Shown here piece by piece: positions 1 through 14,500 of a DNA stretch of 64,000 nt. Both the position numbers and the translations under genes were made by a program. The stretch spans positions 40,996,954-41,060,953 of the forward strand of contig OY282609.1 of the NCBI GenBank assembly GCA_958298945.1, written 5' to 3'. Each line of letters starts with the position of its first letter. Position 1 is the first letter of the stretch. The DNA comes from Atherix ibis (Eukaryota > Arthropoda > Insecta > Diptera > Athericidae). The notes beneath the pieces were generated by a model. That model had not been told where the DNA came from, made no database searches, and saw only the letters and a list, made by a program, of their open reading frames with translations.

Positions 1-3000
1 TTTCAATAGAAATAGTTAGTAGAAATTTTCAGTAGGAGTTTTCGAGAAATGTTCAGTAGAAATTTTCAGTAGGAGTTTTCAGTAGAAATTTTCAGTGGGA
101 ATTATCAGTAGAAATGTTCAGCATAAATTTTTAGTAGAATTTTTAGTAGAAATTTTTAGCAGAAATTTTAGTAGAAATTTTTAATAGAAATTTTCAGTAG
201 AAATTTTCAGTTGAAATTTTCGGTAGAAATTTTTTAGGAGAAATTTTTAGTAGAAATGTTTAGTAGAAATTTTCAGTAGAAATTTTTAGTAGAAATTTTC
301 AGTAGAATTTTCAGTACAAATTTTCAGTAGAAATTTTCAGTAGAAATTTTCAGTAGAAAGTAGAAATTTTCTGTAGAAATTTTCAGTACAAATTTTCAGT
401 ACAAATTTCCAGTAGAAATTTTCAGTACAAATTTTCAGTAGAAATTTTCAGTAGAAATTTTCAGTAGAAATTTTCAGTAGAAATTTTCAGTAGAAATTTT
501 CAATATAAATTTTCAGTACTATTTTCAGTAGAAATTTTAGTGCGAATTATCAGTAGAAATGTTCAGCATAAATTTTTAGTTGAAATTTTCAGTAGAAATT
601 TTCAGTAGAAATTTTCAGTAGAAATTTTCAGTTGAAATTTTTAGTAGAAATTTTCAGTCGAAATTTTCGGTAGAAATTTTCGGTAGAAATTTTCAGTAGA
701 AATTTTCGGTAGAAATTTTCAGTAGAAATTTTTAGTAGAAATTTTCAGTAGAAATTTTCAGTAGAAATTTTCAGTCGAAATTTTCAGTCGAAATTTTCAG
801 TCGAAATTTTCAGTCGAAATTTTCAGTACCAATTGTCAGTAGAAATTTTGGGTAGAAATTTTCTGTAAAAATTTTCAATAGAAATAGTTAGTAGAAATTT
901 TCAGTAGGAGTTTTCGTGAAATGTTCAGTAGAAATTTTCAGTAGGAATTTTCAGTAGAAATTTTCAGTGGGAATTATCAGTAGAAATGTTCAGCATACAT
1001 TTTTAGTAGAATTTTTAGTAGAAATTTTTAGCAGAAATTATAGTAGAAATTTTTAATAGAAATTTTCAGGAGAAATTTTCAGTTGAAATTTTCGGTAGAA
1101 ATTTTTTAGGAGAAATTTTTAGTAGAAATGTTTAGTAGAAATTTTCAGTAGAAATTTGTAGTAGAAATTTTCAGTAGAATTTTCAGTACAAATTTTCAGT
1201 AGAAATTTTCAGTAGAAACTTTCAATATAAATTTTGAGTAGGAATTTTCAGTAGAAATTTTAGTGCGAATTATCAGTAGAAATGTTCAGCATAAATTTTT
1301 AGTTGAAATATTTAGTTAAAATTTTCAGTAGAAATTTTCAGTAGAAATTTTTAGAAGAAATTTTCAGGAGAAATTTTCAGTGGGAATTATCAGTAGAAAT
1401 GTTCAGCATAAATTTTTAGTAGAATTTTTAGTAGAAATTTTTAGTAGTAATTTTAGTAGAAATTTTCAGTAGTAATTTTCAGTAGAAATTTTCAGTAGAA
1501 ATTTTCGGTAGAAATTTTTAGGAGAAATTTTCAGTAGAAATATTTAGTAGAAATTTTCAGTAGAAATTTTTAGTAGAAATTTTCAGTAGAAATTTTTAGT
1601 AGAAATTTTCAGTAGAAATTTTCTGTAGAAATTTTCGGTAGAAATTTTCAGTAAAAATTTTCAGTAGAAAGTAGAAATTTTCTGTAGAAATTTTCAGTAC
1701 AAATTTTCAGAACAATTTTTCAGTACAAATTTCCAGTAGAAATTTTCAGTACAAATTTTCAGTAGAAATTTTCAGTAGAAATTTTCAGTAGAAATTTTCT
1801 GTAGAAATTTTCGGTAGAAATTTTCAGTAGAAAGTAGAAATTTCCTGTAGAAATTTTCAGTACAAATTTTCAGAACAAATTTTCAGTACAAATTTCCAGT
1901 AGAAATTTTTAGTAGAAATGTTTAGTAGAAATTTTCAGTAGAAATTTTTAGTAGAAATTTTCAGTAGAAATTTTTAGTAGAAATTTTCGGTAGAAATTTT
2001 CGCTAGAAATTTTCAGTAGAAATTTTCAGTAGAATTTTCAGTACAAATTTTCAGTAGAAATTTTCAGTAGAAATTTTCAATATAAATTTTGAGTAGGAAT
2101 TTTCAGTAGAAATTTTAGTGCGAATTATCAGTAGAAATGTTCAGCATAAATTTTTAGTTGAAATATTTAGTTGAAATTTTCAGTACAAATTTTCAGTAGA
2201 AATTTTTACTAGAAATTTTCAGTAGAAATTTTCAGTAGAAATTTTCAGTAGAAATTTTCAGTAGAAATTTTCAGTAGAAATTTTCAGAAGAAATTTTCAG
2301 TAGAAATTTTCAGTAGCAATTTTCAGTAGAAATATTCAGTAGAAATTTTCAGTAGAAATTTTCAGTAGAAATTTTCGGTACCAATTGTCAGTAGCAATTT
2401 TGGGTAGAAATTTTCAGTAGAAATCTTAAGTAGAAGTTTTCAGTAGAAATTTTCGGTAGAAATCTTAAGTAAAAATTTTCAACAGAAATTTTCAGTTGAA
2501 ATTTTCAGTAGAAATTTTCAGTAGAAATTTTTAGTAGAAATTTTCAGTAGAAATTTTCTGTAGAAATTTTCGGTAGAAATTTTCAGTAGAAATTTTCAGT
2601 AGAAAGTAGAAATTTTCTGTAGAAATTTTCAGTACAAATTTTCAGTACAAATTTTCAGTACAAATTTCCAGTAGAAATTTTCAGTACAAATTTCCAGTAG
2701 AAATTTTCAGTACAAATTTTCAGTAGAAATTTTCAGTACAAATTTTCAGTAGAAATTTTCAGTAGAAATTTTCGGTAGAAATTTTCAGTAGAAAGTAGAA
2801 ATTTCCTGTAGAAATTTTCAGTACAAATTTTTAGAACAAATTTTCAGTACAAATTTCCAGTAGAAATTTTTAGTAGAAATGTTTAGTAGAAATTTTCAGT
2901 AGAAATTTTTAGTAGAAATTTTCAGTAGAAATTTTTAGTAGAAATTTTCGGTAGAAATTTTCGCTAGAAATTTTCAGTAGAAATTTTCAGTAGAATTTTC

Positions 3001-6000
3001 AGTACAAATTTTCAGTAGAAATTTTCAGTAGAAATTTTCAATATAAATTTTGAGTAGGAATTTTCAGTAGAAATTTTAGTGCGAATTATCAGTAGAAATG
3101 TTCAGCATAAATTTTTAGTTGAAATATTTAGTTGAAATTTTCAGTACAAATTTTCAGTAGAAATTTTTACTAGAAATTTTCAGTAGAAATTTTCAGTAGA
3201 AATTTTCAGTAGAAATTTTCAGTAGAAATTTTCAGTAGAAATTTTCAGAAGAAATTTTCAGTAGAAATTTTCAGTAGCAATTTTCAGTAGAAATATTCAG
3301 TAGAAATTTTCAGTAGAAATTTTCAGTAGAAATTTTCAGTAGAAATTTTCAGTAGAAATTTTCGGTACCAATTGTCAGTAGCAATTTTGGGTAGAAATTT
3401 TCAGTAGAAATCTTAAGTAGAAGTTTTCAGTAGAAATTTTCGGTAGAAATCTTAAGTAAAAATTTTCAACAGAAATTTTCAGTTGAAATTTTCAGTAGAA
3501 ATTTTCAGTAGAAATTTTTAGTAGAAATTTTCAGTAGAAATTTTCTGTAGAAATTTTCGGTAGAAATTTTCAGTAGAAATTTTCAGTAGAAAGTAGAAAT
3601 TTTCTGTAGAAATTTTCAGTACAAATTTTTAGTACAAATTTTCAGTACAAATTTCCAGTAGAAATTTTCAGTACAAATTTTCAGTAGAAATTTTCAGTAG
3701 AAATTTTCAGTAGAAATTTTCAATATAAATTTTCAGTAGAAATTTTAGTGCGAATTATCAGTAGAAATGTTCAGCATAAATTTTTAGTTGAAATATTTAG
3801 TTGAAATTTTCAGTAGAAATTTTCAGTAGAAATTTTTACTAGAAATTTTCAGTAGATATTTTCAGTAGAAATTTTCAGTAGAAATTTTCAGTAGAAATTT
3901 TCAGTAGAAATTTTCAGTAGAAATTTTCAGTAGAAATTTTCAGTAGAAATTTTCAGTAGCAATTTTCAGTAGAAATATTCAGTAGAAATTTTCAGTAGAA
4001 ATTTTCAGTAGAAATTTTCAGTAGAAATTTTCAGTAGAAATTTTCAGTAGAAATTTTCAGTAGAAATTTTCAGTAGAAATTTTCAGTAGAAATTTTCAGT
4101 AGAAATTTTTAGTAGAAATTTTCAGTAGAAATTTTCGGTAGAAATTTTCGGTAGAAATTTTCAGTACGAATTTTCGGTAGAAATTTTCAGTAGAAATTTT
4201 AAGTAGAAATTTTCAGTAGAAATTTTCAGTAGAAATTTTCAGTAGAAATTTTCAGTAGAAATTTTCAGTCGAAATTTTCAGTACCAATTGTCAGTAGAAA
4301 TTTTGGGTAGAAATTTTCTGTAAAAATTTTCAATAGAAATAGTTAGTAGAAATTTTCAGTAGGAGTTTTCGAGAAATGTTCAGTAGAAATTTTCAGTAGG
4401 AATTTTCAGTAGAAATTTTCAGTGGGAATAATCAGTAGAAATGTTCAGCATAAATTTTAGTAGAATTTTTAGTAGAAATTTTTAGCAGAAATTTTAGTAG
4501 AAATTTTTAATAGAAATTTTCAGTTGAAATTTTCGGTAGAAATTTTTTAGGAGAAATTTTTAGTAGAAATGTTTAGTATTAATTTTCAGTAGACATTTTT
4601 ATTAGAAATTTTCAGTAGAATTTTCAGTTCAAATTTTCAGTAGAAATTTTCAGTAGAAACTTTAAATATAAATTTTGAGTAGGAATTTTCAGTAGAAATT
4701 TTAGTGCGAATTATCAGTAGAAATGTTCAGCATAAATTTTTAGTTGAAATATTTAGTTAAAATTTTCAGTAGAAATTTTCAGTAGAAATTTTTAGAAGAA
4801 ATTTTCAGTAGAAATTTTCAGTGGGAATTATCAGTAGAAATGTTCAGCATAAATTTTTAGTAGAAATTTTTAGTAGAAATTTTAGTAGAAATTTTTAGTA
4901 GAAATTTTCAGTAGAAATTTTCAGTAGAAATTTTCGGTAGAAATTTTTAGGAGAAATTTTCAGTAGAAATATTTAGTAGAAATTTTCAGTAGAAATTTTT
5001 AGTAGAAATTTTCAGTAGAAATTTTTAGTAGAAATTTTCAGTAGAAAGTTTCTGTAGAAATTTTCGGTAGAAATTTTCAGTAGAAATTTTCAGTAGAAAG
5101 TAGAAATTTTCTGTAGAAATTTTCAGTACAAATTTTCAGAACAAATTTTCAGTACAAATTTCCAGTAGAAATTTTCAGTACAAATTTTCAGTAGAAATTT
5201 TCAGTACAAATTTCCTGTAGAAATTTTTAGTAGAAATGTTTAGTAGAAATTTTCAGTAGAAATTTTTAGTAGAAATTTTCAGTAGAAATTTTTAGTAGAA
5301 ATTTTCGGTAGAAATTTTCGCTAGAAATTTTCAGTAGAAATTTTCAGTAGAATTTTCAGTACAAATTTCCTGTAGAAATTTTTAGTAGAAATGTTTAGTA
5401 GAAATTTTCAGTAGAAATTTTTAGTAGAAATTTTCAGTAGAAATTTTTAGTAGAAATTTTCGGTAGAAATTTTCGCTAGAAATTTTCAGTAGAAATTTTC
5501 AGTAGAATTTTCAGTACAAATTTTCAGTACAAATTTCCAGTAGAAATTTTCAATATAAATTTTGAGTAGGAATTTTCAGTAGAAATTTTCAGTGGGAATA
5601 ATCAGTAGAAATGTTCAGCATAAATTTTAGTAGAATTTTTAGTAGAAATTTTTAGCAGAAATTTTAGTAGAAATTTTTAATAGAAATTTTCAGTTGAAAT
5701 TTTCGGTAGAAATTTTTTAGGAGAAATTTTTAGTAGAAATGTTTAGTATTAATTTTCAGTAGACATTTTTATTAGAAATTTTCAGTAGAATTTTCAGTTC
5801 AAATTTTCAGTAGAAATTTTCAGTAGAAACTTTCAATATAAATTTTGAGTAGGAATTTTCAGTAGAAATTTTAGTGCGAATTATCAGTAGAAATGTTCAG
5901 CATAAATTTTTAGTTGAAATATTTAGTTAAAATTTTCAGTAGAAATTTTCAGTAGAAATTTTTAGAAGAAATTTTCAGTAGAAATTTTCAGTGGGAATTA

Positions 6001-8250
6001 TCAGTAGAAATGTTCAGCATAAATTTTTAGTAGAAATTTTTAGTAGAAATTTTAGTAGAAATTTTTAGTAGAAATTTTCAGTAGAAATTTTCAGTAGAAA
6101 TTTTCGGTAGAAATTTTTAGGAGAAATTTTCAGTAGAAATATTTAGTAGAAATTTTCAGTAGAAATTTTTAGTAGAAATTTTCAGTAGAAATTTTTAGTA
6201 GAAATTTTCAGTAGAAAGTTTCTGTAGAAATTTTCGGTAGAAATTTTCAGTAGAAATTTTCAGTAGAAAGTAGAAATTTTCTGTAGAAATTTTCAGTACA
6301 AATTTTCAGAACAAATTTTCAGTACAAATTTCCAGTAGAAATTTTCAGTACAAATTTTCAGTAGAAATTTTCAGTACAAATTTCCTGTAGAAATTTTTAG
6401 TAGAAATGTTTAGTAGAAATTTTCAGTAGAAATTTTTAGTAGAAATTTTCAGTAGAAATTTTTAGTAGAAATTTTCGGTAGAAATTTTCGCTAGAAATTT
6501 TCAGTAGAAATTTTCAGTAGAATTTTCAGTACAAATTTTCAGTACAAATTTTCAGTAGAAATTTTCAATATAAATTTTGAGTAGGAATTTTCAGTAGAAA
6601 TTTTAGTGCGAATTATCAGTAGAAATGTTCAGCATAAATTTTTAGTTGAAATATTTAGTTGAAATTTTCAGTAGAAATTTTCAGTAGAAATTTTTACTAG
6701 AAATTTTCAGTAGATATTTTCAGTAGAAATTTTCAGTAGAAATTTTCAGTAGAAATTTTCAGTAGAAATTTTCAGTAGAAATTTTCAGTAGAAATTTTCA
6801 GTAGAAATTTTTAGTAGCAATTTTCAGTAGAAATATTCAGTAGAAATTTTCAGTAGAAATTTTCAGTAGAAATTTTCAGTAGAAATTTTCAGTAGAAATT
6901 TTCGGTACCAATTGTCAGTAGCAATTTTGGGTAGAAATTTTCAGTAGAAATCTTAAGTAGAAGTTTTCAGTAGTAATTTTCAGTAGAAATCTTAAGTAAA
7001 AATTTTCAACAGAATTTTCAGTTGAAATTTTCAGTAGAAATTTTCCGTAGAAATCTTCAGTAGAAATTTTCAATAGAAATTTTCAGTAGATATTTTCAGT
7101 AGATATTTTCAGTAGATATTTTCAGTAGATATTTTCAGTAGATATTTTCAGTAGATATTTTCAGTAGATATTTACAGTAGAAATTTTTAGTAGAAATTAT
7201 CAGTAGAAATGTTCAGCATAAATATTTAGTAGAATTTTTAGTAGAAATTTTTAGCAGAAATTTTAGTAGAAATGTTCAGTAGAAATTTTCAGTAGAAATT
7301 TTCAGTAGAAATTTTCAATATAAACTTTCAGTAGGAATTTTCAGAAGAAATTTTAATGCAAATTATCAGTAGAAATGTTCAGCATAAATTTTTAGTTGAA
7401 ATTTTCAGTAGAAATTTTCAGTAGAAATTTTTAGTAGAAATTGTCTGTAGAAATTTTCAGTAGAAATTTTCAGTAGAAATTTTCAGAAGAAGTTTTCAGT
7501 AGAAATTTTCAGTAGAAATTTTCAGTAGAAATTTTCAGTAGAAATTTTCAGTAGAAATTTTCAGTAGAAATTTTCAGTAGAAATTTTCAGTAGAAATTTT
7601 CAGTAGAAATGCTCTGTAAAAATTTTCAGTAGAAATAGTTAGTAGAAATGTTCAGTAGCAATTTTCAGTAGAAATTTACAATAGAAATTTTCATTAAAAA
7701 TTTGTAGCTATATGTTTAGTAGAAAATTTCAGTAGAAATTTTCAGTAGAAATTTTGAGTAAAAATTTTCAGTAAAAATTTTCAGTAGAAATTTTAGTAGA
7801 AATTTTCAGTCGAAATTTTCAGTAGAAATTTTCAGTAGAAATTTCAGTAGAAATTTTCAGTAGAAATTGTTAATAGAAATTTACAGCAGATATTTTTAGT
7901 AGAAATTTCAGTAGAAATTTTCAGTAAAAATTTTCAATCGAAATTTTCAGCAGAAATTTTCAGTTGAAATATTCAGCAGAAATTTTCAGTATAAATTTTC
8001 GGTAGAAAGGTTCAGTGGGAATTATCAGTAGAAATGATCAGCATAAATTTTTAGTGGAAATTTTCAGTAGAAATTTTTAGTACAAATTTTCAGTAGAAAT
8101 TTTCTGTAGAAACTGTCAGTAGACATTTTCAGTAGAAATTTTCAGTAGAAATTTTCAGTAGAAATTTTCAGTAGAAATTTTCAGTAGAAATTTTCTGTAG
8201 AAATTTTCAGTAGAAATTTTCAGTAGAAATTTTCAGTAGAAATTTTCAGT
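1..8250. repeat. 13-bp satellite array, block A (cut by window start)
   Basis: The block is an almost uninterrupted tandem array of the 13-bp unit AAATTTTCAGTAG. Common variants change the middle or end of the unit (TTTTTAGTAG, TTTTCGGTAG, TTTTCTGTAG, TTTTCAGTAC, or a shortened CAGAG form). Variant units recur in the same order at longer distances: the CGCTAG variant at 2001 recurs at 2962 (961 bp away), and the GTTTAGTATT variant at 4571 recurs at 5741 (1170 bp, exactly 90 units). At 7086-7170 seven successive units carry GATATT. A perfect unit gives a stop codon every 39 nt in each frame on both strands, so this is non-coding DNA. The left edge lies outside the window. Confidence 0.97.
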
Positions 8251-8531
8251 AAAAGCCATGAATTTGCGCTGGAACAACTTGAATATGATGGTGATTAATT
8301 CCAAAAAAATTATCTGATCATATGAAGCATAATTTCATCTCTCGGAATAGATAAATAAATAAAATTATCATCACTGGTATGATGCCAATCTACAAATTAT
8401 TCACTAGTAAAAGTGAGAATTTGCTATTGTTTATGATTGGTTATGAGTTTTTTTTAAATGAGAATAGAGATAAACCTTATGTAGACTAAATAAGAAGATA
8501 CTGGTTTAACGAATATAGAAATTTTAACTGG
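8251..8531. repeat. Spacer S, full copy 1 (281 bp)
   Basis: A non-satellite segment embedded in the 13-bp array. It starts with AAAAGCCATGAATTT and ends with GAATATAGAAATTTTAACTGG, where it grades back into satellite. Four other full copies (16771, 17659, 20616, 21478) have exactly the same length. I recognise no coding capacity or transposon ends. It contains a small hairpin (ATCATC-ACTGG-GATGAT in most copies) that is imperfect in this copy because one arm reads TATGAT. Confidence 0.93.
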
Positions 8532-11500
8532 AAATTTCAGTAGAAATTTAAAGTAGACATTTTTAGTAGAAATCTTAAGTAGAAATAATTAGTCCAATAT
8601 ATTAGTAGAAATCTTAAGTAGAAATATTCAGTCCAAATTTTCAGTAGAAATCTTAAGTAGAAATTTTCAGTAGAAATTGTCAGTAGAAATTTACAGTAGA
8701 CATTTTTAGTAGAAATTTTGAGTAGAAATTTTGAGTAGATGTTTCCAGTAGAAATTATCAGTAGAAATTATCAATAAAAATTTTCATTAGAAATTTTCAG
8801 TAAAAATTTTCAGTAGAAATTTTTAGTAGAAATATTCAGCAGAAATTTGTAGTAGAAATTTTCGGTAGAAATTTTCAGTAGAAATTTTCAGTAGAAATTT
8901 TCAGTAGAAATTTTCAGTAGAAATTTTCAGTAGAAATTTTCAGTAGAAATTTTCAGTAGAAATTTTCAGTAGAAATTTTCAGTAGAAATTTTCAGTAGAA
9001 ATTTTCAGTAGAAATTTTCAGTAGAAATTTTCAGTAGAAATTTTCAGTAGAAATTTTCAGTAGAAATTTTCAGTAGACATTTTCAGTAGTAATTTTCAGT
9101 AGAAATTTTCAGTAGAAATTTTCAGTAGAAATTTTCAGTAGATTTTTAAGCAGAAATTTTCAGCAGAAATTTTTAATAGAAATTTTCAGTAAAAATTTTC
9201 AGTAGAAATAGTTAGTAGATATTTTCAGTAAGAATTTTCAGAGAAATGTTCAGTAGAAATTTCAAGAGAAATTTTCAGTAGAAATTTTAAGTAGAAATTT
9301 TCAGTAGAAATTCTCTGTAGAAATAGTTAGATATTTTCAGTAAGAATTTTCAGAGAAATGTTCAGTAGAAATTTTCAGTAGAAATTTTAAGTAGAAATTT
9401 TCAGTAAGTTTTCTTTAGAAATTTTGAATAGAATGTTTCAGTAGAAATTTTCAATAGAAATTTACAGTAAAATTTTTCAATAAAAATAGTTAGTAAAAAT
9501 TTTCATTAGGAATTTTCAACAAGTTTTCAATAGAAATTTCAGTAGAAATCCGCAGAGAAATTTTCAGTAGAAATTTTCAGAGAAATTTTCAGTAGAAATT
9601 TTCAGAGAAATTTTCAGTAGAAATTTTCATTAGAAATTTTCAGAGAAATTTTCAGTAGAAATTTTCAGTAGAAATTTTCTTTAGAAATTTTGATAAGAAT
9701 GTTTCAGTAGAAATTTTCAATGGAAATTTACAGTAAAATTTTTTAGTAGAAATTATCAATAAAAAGTTTTATTAGAAATTTTCAGTAGAAATTTTCAGTA
9801 GAAATTTTCAGTAGAAATATTCAGCAGAAATTTTCAGTAGAAATTTTCGGTAGAAATTTTCAGTAGAAATTTTCAGTAGAAATTTTTAGTAGATATTTTC
9901 AGCAGAAATTTTTAGTAGAAATTTTCAGTAGAAATTTTTTCTGTAGAAATAGTTAGTAGATATTTTCAGTAAGAATTTTCAGAGAAATATTCAGTAGAAA
10001 TTTTCAGAGAAATTTTCAGTAGAAATTTTTAGTAGAAATTGCAATAGAAATTTCTTTAGAAATTTTGAATAGAATGTTTCTGTAGAAATTTTCAATATAA
10101 ATTTACAGTAAAATTTTTCAGTAGAAATAGTTAGTAGAAATTTTCAGTAGGAATTTTCAGAGAAATTCTTAGTAGAAATTTTCAATAGAAATTTTCAAGA
10201 AGTTTTCAATAAAAATTTCAGTAGAAATTTTCAGAGAAATTTTCAGTAGAAATTTTAAGAGAAATGTTCAGTAGAAATTTACAGAGAAAATTTTTTAGTA
10301 GAAATTTTCAGTAGAAATTGTCAGTAGAAATTTACAGTAGACATTTTTAGTAGAAATTTTGAGTAGAAATTTTGAGTAGATGTTTCCAGTAGAAATTATC
10401 AGTAGAAATTATCAATAAAAATTTTCATTAGAAATTTTCAGTAAAAATTTTCAGTAGAAATTTTTAGTAGAAATATTCAGCAGAAATTTGTAGTAGAAAT
10501 TTTCGGTAGAAATTTTCAGTAGAAATTTTCAGTAGAAATTTTCAGTAGAAATTTTCAGTAGAAATTTTCAGTAGAAATTTTCAGTAGAAATTTTCAGTAG
10601 AAATTTTCAGTAGAAATTTTCAGTAGAAATTTTCAGTAGAAATTTTCAGTAGAAATTTTCAGTAGACATTTTCAGTAGTAATTTTCAGTAGAAATTTTCA
10701 GTAGAAATTTTCAGTAGATTTTTAAGCAGAAATTTTCAGCAGAAATTTTTAATAGAAATTTTCAGTAAAAATTTTCAGTAGAAATAGTTAGTAGATATTT
10801 TCAGTAAGAATTTTCAGAGAAATGTTCAGTAGAAATTTCAAGAGAAATTTTCAGTAGAAATTTTAAGTAGAAATTTTCAGTAGACATTCTCTGTAGAAAT
10901 AGTTAGACATTTTCAGTAAGAATTTTCAGAGAAATGTTCAGTAGAAATTTTCAGTAGAAATTTTAAGTAGAAATTTTCAGTAAGTTTTCTTTAGAAATTT
11001 TGAATAGAATGTTTCAGTAGAAATTTTCAATAGAAATTTACGGTAAAATTTTTCAATAAAAATAGTTAGTAGAAATTTTTATTAGGAATTTTCAACAAGT
11101 TTTCAATAGAAATTTCAGTAGAAATCCGCAGAGAAATTTTCAGTAGAAATTTTCAGAGAAATTTTCAGTAGAAATTTTCAGAGAAATTTTCAGTAGAAAT
11201 TTTCATTAGAAATTTTCAGAGAAATTTTCAGTAGAAATTTTCAGTAGAAATTTTCTTTAGAAATTTTGATTAGAATGTTTCAGTAGAAATTTTCAATGGA
11301 AATTTACAGTAAAATTTTTTAGTAGAAATTATCAATAAAAAGTTTTATTAGAAATTTTCAGTAGAAATTTTCAGTAGAAATTTTCAGAGAAATATTCAGT
11401 AGAAATTTTCAGAGAAATTTTCAGTAGAAATTTTTAGTAGAAATTGCAATAGAAATTTCTTTAGAAATTTTGAATAGAATGTTTCTGTAGAAATTTTCAA

Positions 11501-14500
11501 TAAAAATTTACAGTAAAATTTTTCAGTAGAAATAGTTAGTAGAAATTTTCAGTAGGAATTTTCAGAGAAATTCTTAGTAGAAATTTTCAATAGAAATTTT
11601 CAAGAAGTTTTCAATAAAAATTTCAGTAGAAATTTTCAGAGAAATTTTCAGTAGAAATTTTTAGAGAAATTTTCAGTAGAAATTTACAGAGAAATTTTCA
11701 GTAGAAATTTTAAGTAGAAATTTTCAGAAGAAATTTTCTTTAGAAATTTTCTTTAGAAATTTTGAATATAATGTTTCAGTAGAAATTTTCAATAGAAATT
11801 TACAGTAAAATTTTTCAGTAGAAATAGTTAGTTGAAATTTTCAGTAGGAATTTTTAGTAGAAATTTTCAGTAGAAATTTCAGTAGAAATTTTCAGTAAAA
11901 ATTTTCAGTAGAAACTGTCAGCAGAAATTTACAGCAAATATTTTTAGTAGAAATTTCAGTAGAAATTTTCGGTAAAAAGTTTTAATAGAAATTTTCAGCA
12001 GAAATTTTCAGTTGAAATATTCAGTAGAAATTTTCAGTACAAATTTTCGGTAGAAAGGTTTAGTGGGAATTATCAGTAGAAATGATCAGCATAAATTTTT
12101 AGTGGATATTTTCAGCAGAAATTTTCAGTACAATTTTTCAGTAGAAATTTTCAGTAGAAACTGTCAGTAGAAATTTTCAGTAGAAATTTTCAGTAGAAAT
12201 TTTCAGTAGAAATTTGCAGTAGAAATATTCAGTAGAAATTTTCAGTAGAATTTTTCAGTAGAAAGTTTTAGTAGAAATTTTCAGTTGAAATTTTCAGTAG
12301 AAATTTTCAGTAGAAATATTCGGTAGAAATATTCAGAAGAAATTTTCGGTAGAAATTTTCAGTAGAAAGTTTCAGTAGAAATTTTCAGTAGAAATTGTCA
12401 TTAGAAATTTACAGTAGACATTTTTAGTAGAAATTATTAGTAGAAATTTTGGGTTGATGTTTCCAGTAGAAATTTTAGTAGAAATAGTAGATATTTTCAG
12501 CAGAAATTTTTAGTAGAAATTTTCAGTAGAAATTTTTTCTGTAGAAATAGTTAGTAGATATTTTCAGTAAGAATTTTCAGAGAAATATTCAGTAGAAATT
12601 TTCAGAGAAATTTTCAGTAGAAATTTTTAGTAGAAATTGCAATAGAAATTTCTTTAGAAATTTTGAATAGAATGTTTCTGTAGAAATTTTCAATAAAAAT
12701 TTACAGTAAAATTTTTCAGTAGAAATAGTTAGTAGAAATTTTCAGTAGGAATTTTCAGAGAAATTCTTAGTAGAAATTTTCAATAGAAATTTTCAAGAAG
12801 TTTTCAATAAAAATTTCCGTAGAAATTTTCAGAGAAATTTTCAGTAGAAATTTTTAGAGAAATTTTCAGTAGAAATTTACAGAGAAATTTTCAGTAGAAA
12901 TTTTAAGTAGAAATTTTCAGAAGAAATTTTCTTTAGAAATTTTCTTTAGAAATTTTGAATATAATGTTTCAGTAGAAATTTTCAATAGAAATTTACAGTA
13001 AAATTTTTCAGTAGAAATAGTTAGTTGAAATTTTCAGTAGGAATTTTTAGTAGAAATTTTCAGTAGAAATTTCAGTAGAAATTTTCAGTAAAAATTTTCA
13101 GTAGAAACTGTCAGCAGAAATTTACAGCAAATATTTTTAGTAGAAATTTCAGTAGAAATTTTCGGTAAAAAGTTTTAATAGAAATTTTCAGCAGAAATTT
13201 TCAGTTGAAATATTCAGTAGAAATTTTCAGTACAAATTTTCGGTAGAAAGGTTGGTGGGAATTATCAGTAGAAATGATCAGCATAAATTTTTAGTGGATA
13301 TTTTCAGCAGAAATTTTCAGTACAATTTTTCAGTAGAAATTTTCAGTAGAAACTGTCAGTAGAAATTTTCAGTAGAAATTTTCAATAGAAATTTTCAGTA
13401 GAAATTTGCAGTAGAAATATTCAGTAGAAATTTTCAGTAGAATTTTTCAGTAGAACGTTTTAGTAGAAATTTTCTGTTGAAATTTTCAGTAGAAATTTTC
13501 AGTAGAAATATTCGGTAGAAATATTCAGAAGAAATTTTCGGTAGAAATTTTCAGTAGAAAGTTTCAGTAGAAATTATCAGTAGAAATTGTCATTAGAAAT
13601 TTACAGTAGACATTTTTAGTAGAAATTATTAGTAGAAATTTTGGGTAGATGTTTCCAGTAGAAATTTTAGTAGAAATAGTAGATATTTTCAATAAGAATT
13701 TTCAGAGAAATGTTCAGTAGAAATTTTCAGAGAAATTTTCAGTAGAAATTTAAAATAGAAATTTTCAGTAGAAATTTTCTTTAGAAATTTTGAATCGAAT
13801 GTGTCAGTAGAAATTTTCAATAGAAATTTACAGTAAAATTTTTCAGTAAAAATAGTGAGTAGAAATTTTCAGTAGGAATTTTCAGAGAAATTTTCAGTAG
13901 AAATTTTCATTAGAAATTTTCAATACAAATTTTCAGTAGAAATTTTCAGTGGAAATTTTTACTAGAAATGTTCAGTAGCAATTTTCAGTAGAAATTTACA
14001 ATAGAAATTTTCAGTAAAAATTGGTAGCTGATATGTTTAGTAGAAAATTTCAACAGAAATTTTCATTAAAAATTTCCAGTAGAAATTTTCAGTAGAAATC
14101 TTAAGTCAAAATTTTCAGTAGAAATTTTCAGTAGAAATTTTCATTAGAAATTTTCATTAGAAATTTTCAGTAGAAATATTCAGTAGAAATTTTCACTGGA
14201 AATTTTCAGTAGAAATTTTCAGTAGAAATTTTCAGTAGAAATTTTCAGTAGAAATTTTCAGTAGAAATTTTCAGTAGAAAATTTCAGTAGAAATTTTCAG
14301 TAGAAATTTTCAGTAGAAATTTTCAGTAGAAATTTTCAGTAGAAATTTTCAGTAGAAATTTTCAGTAGAAATTTTCCGTAGAAATTTTCAGTAGAAATTT
14401 TCTTTAAAAATTTTCAGTAGAAATTTTCAGTAGAAATTTTCAGTAGAAATTTTCAGTAGAAATTATCAGTAAAAATTTTCAGTAGAAACTGTCAGCAGAA

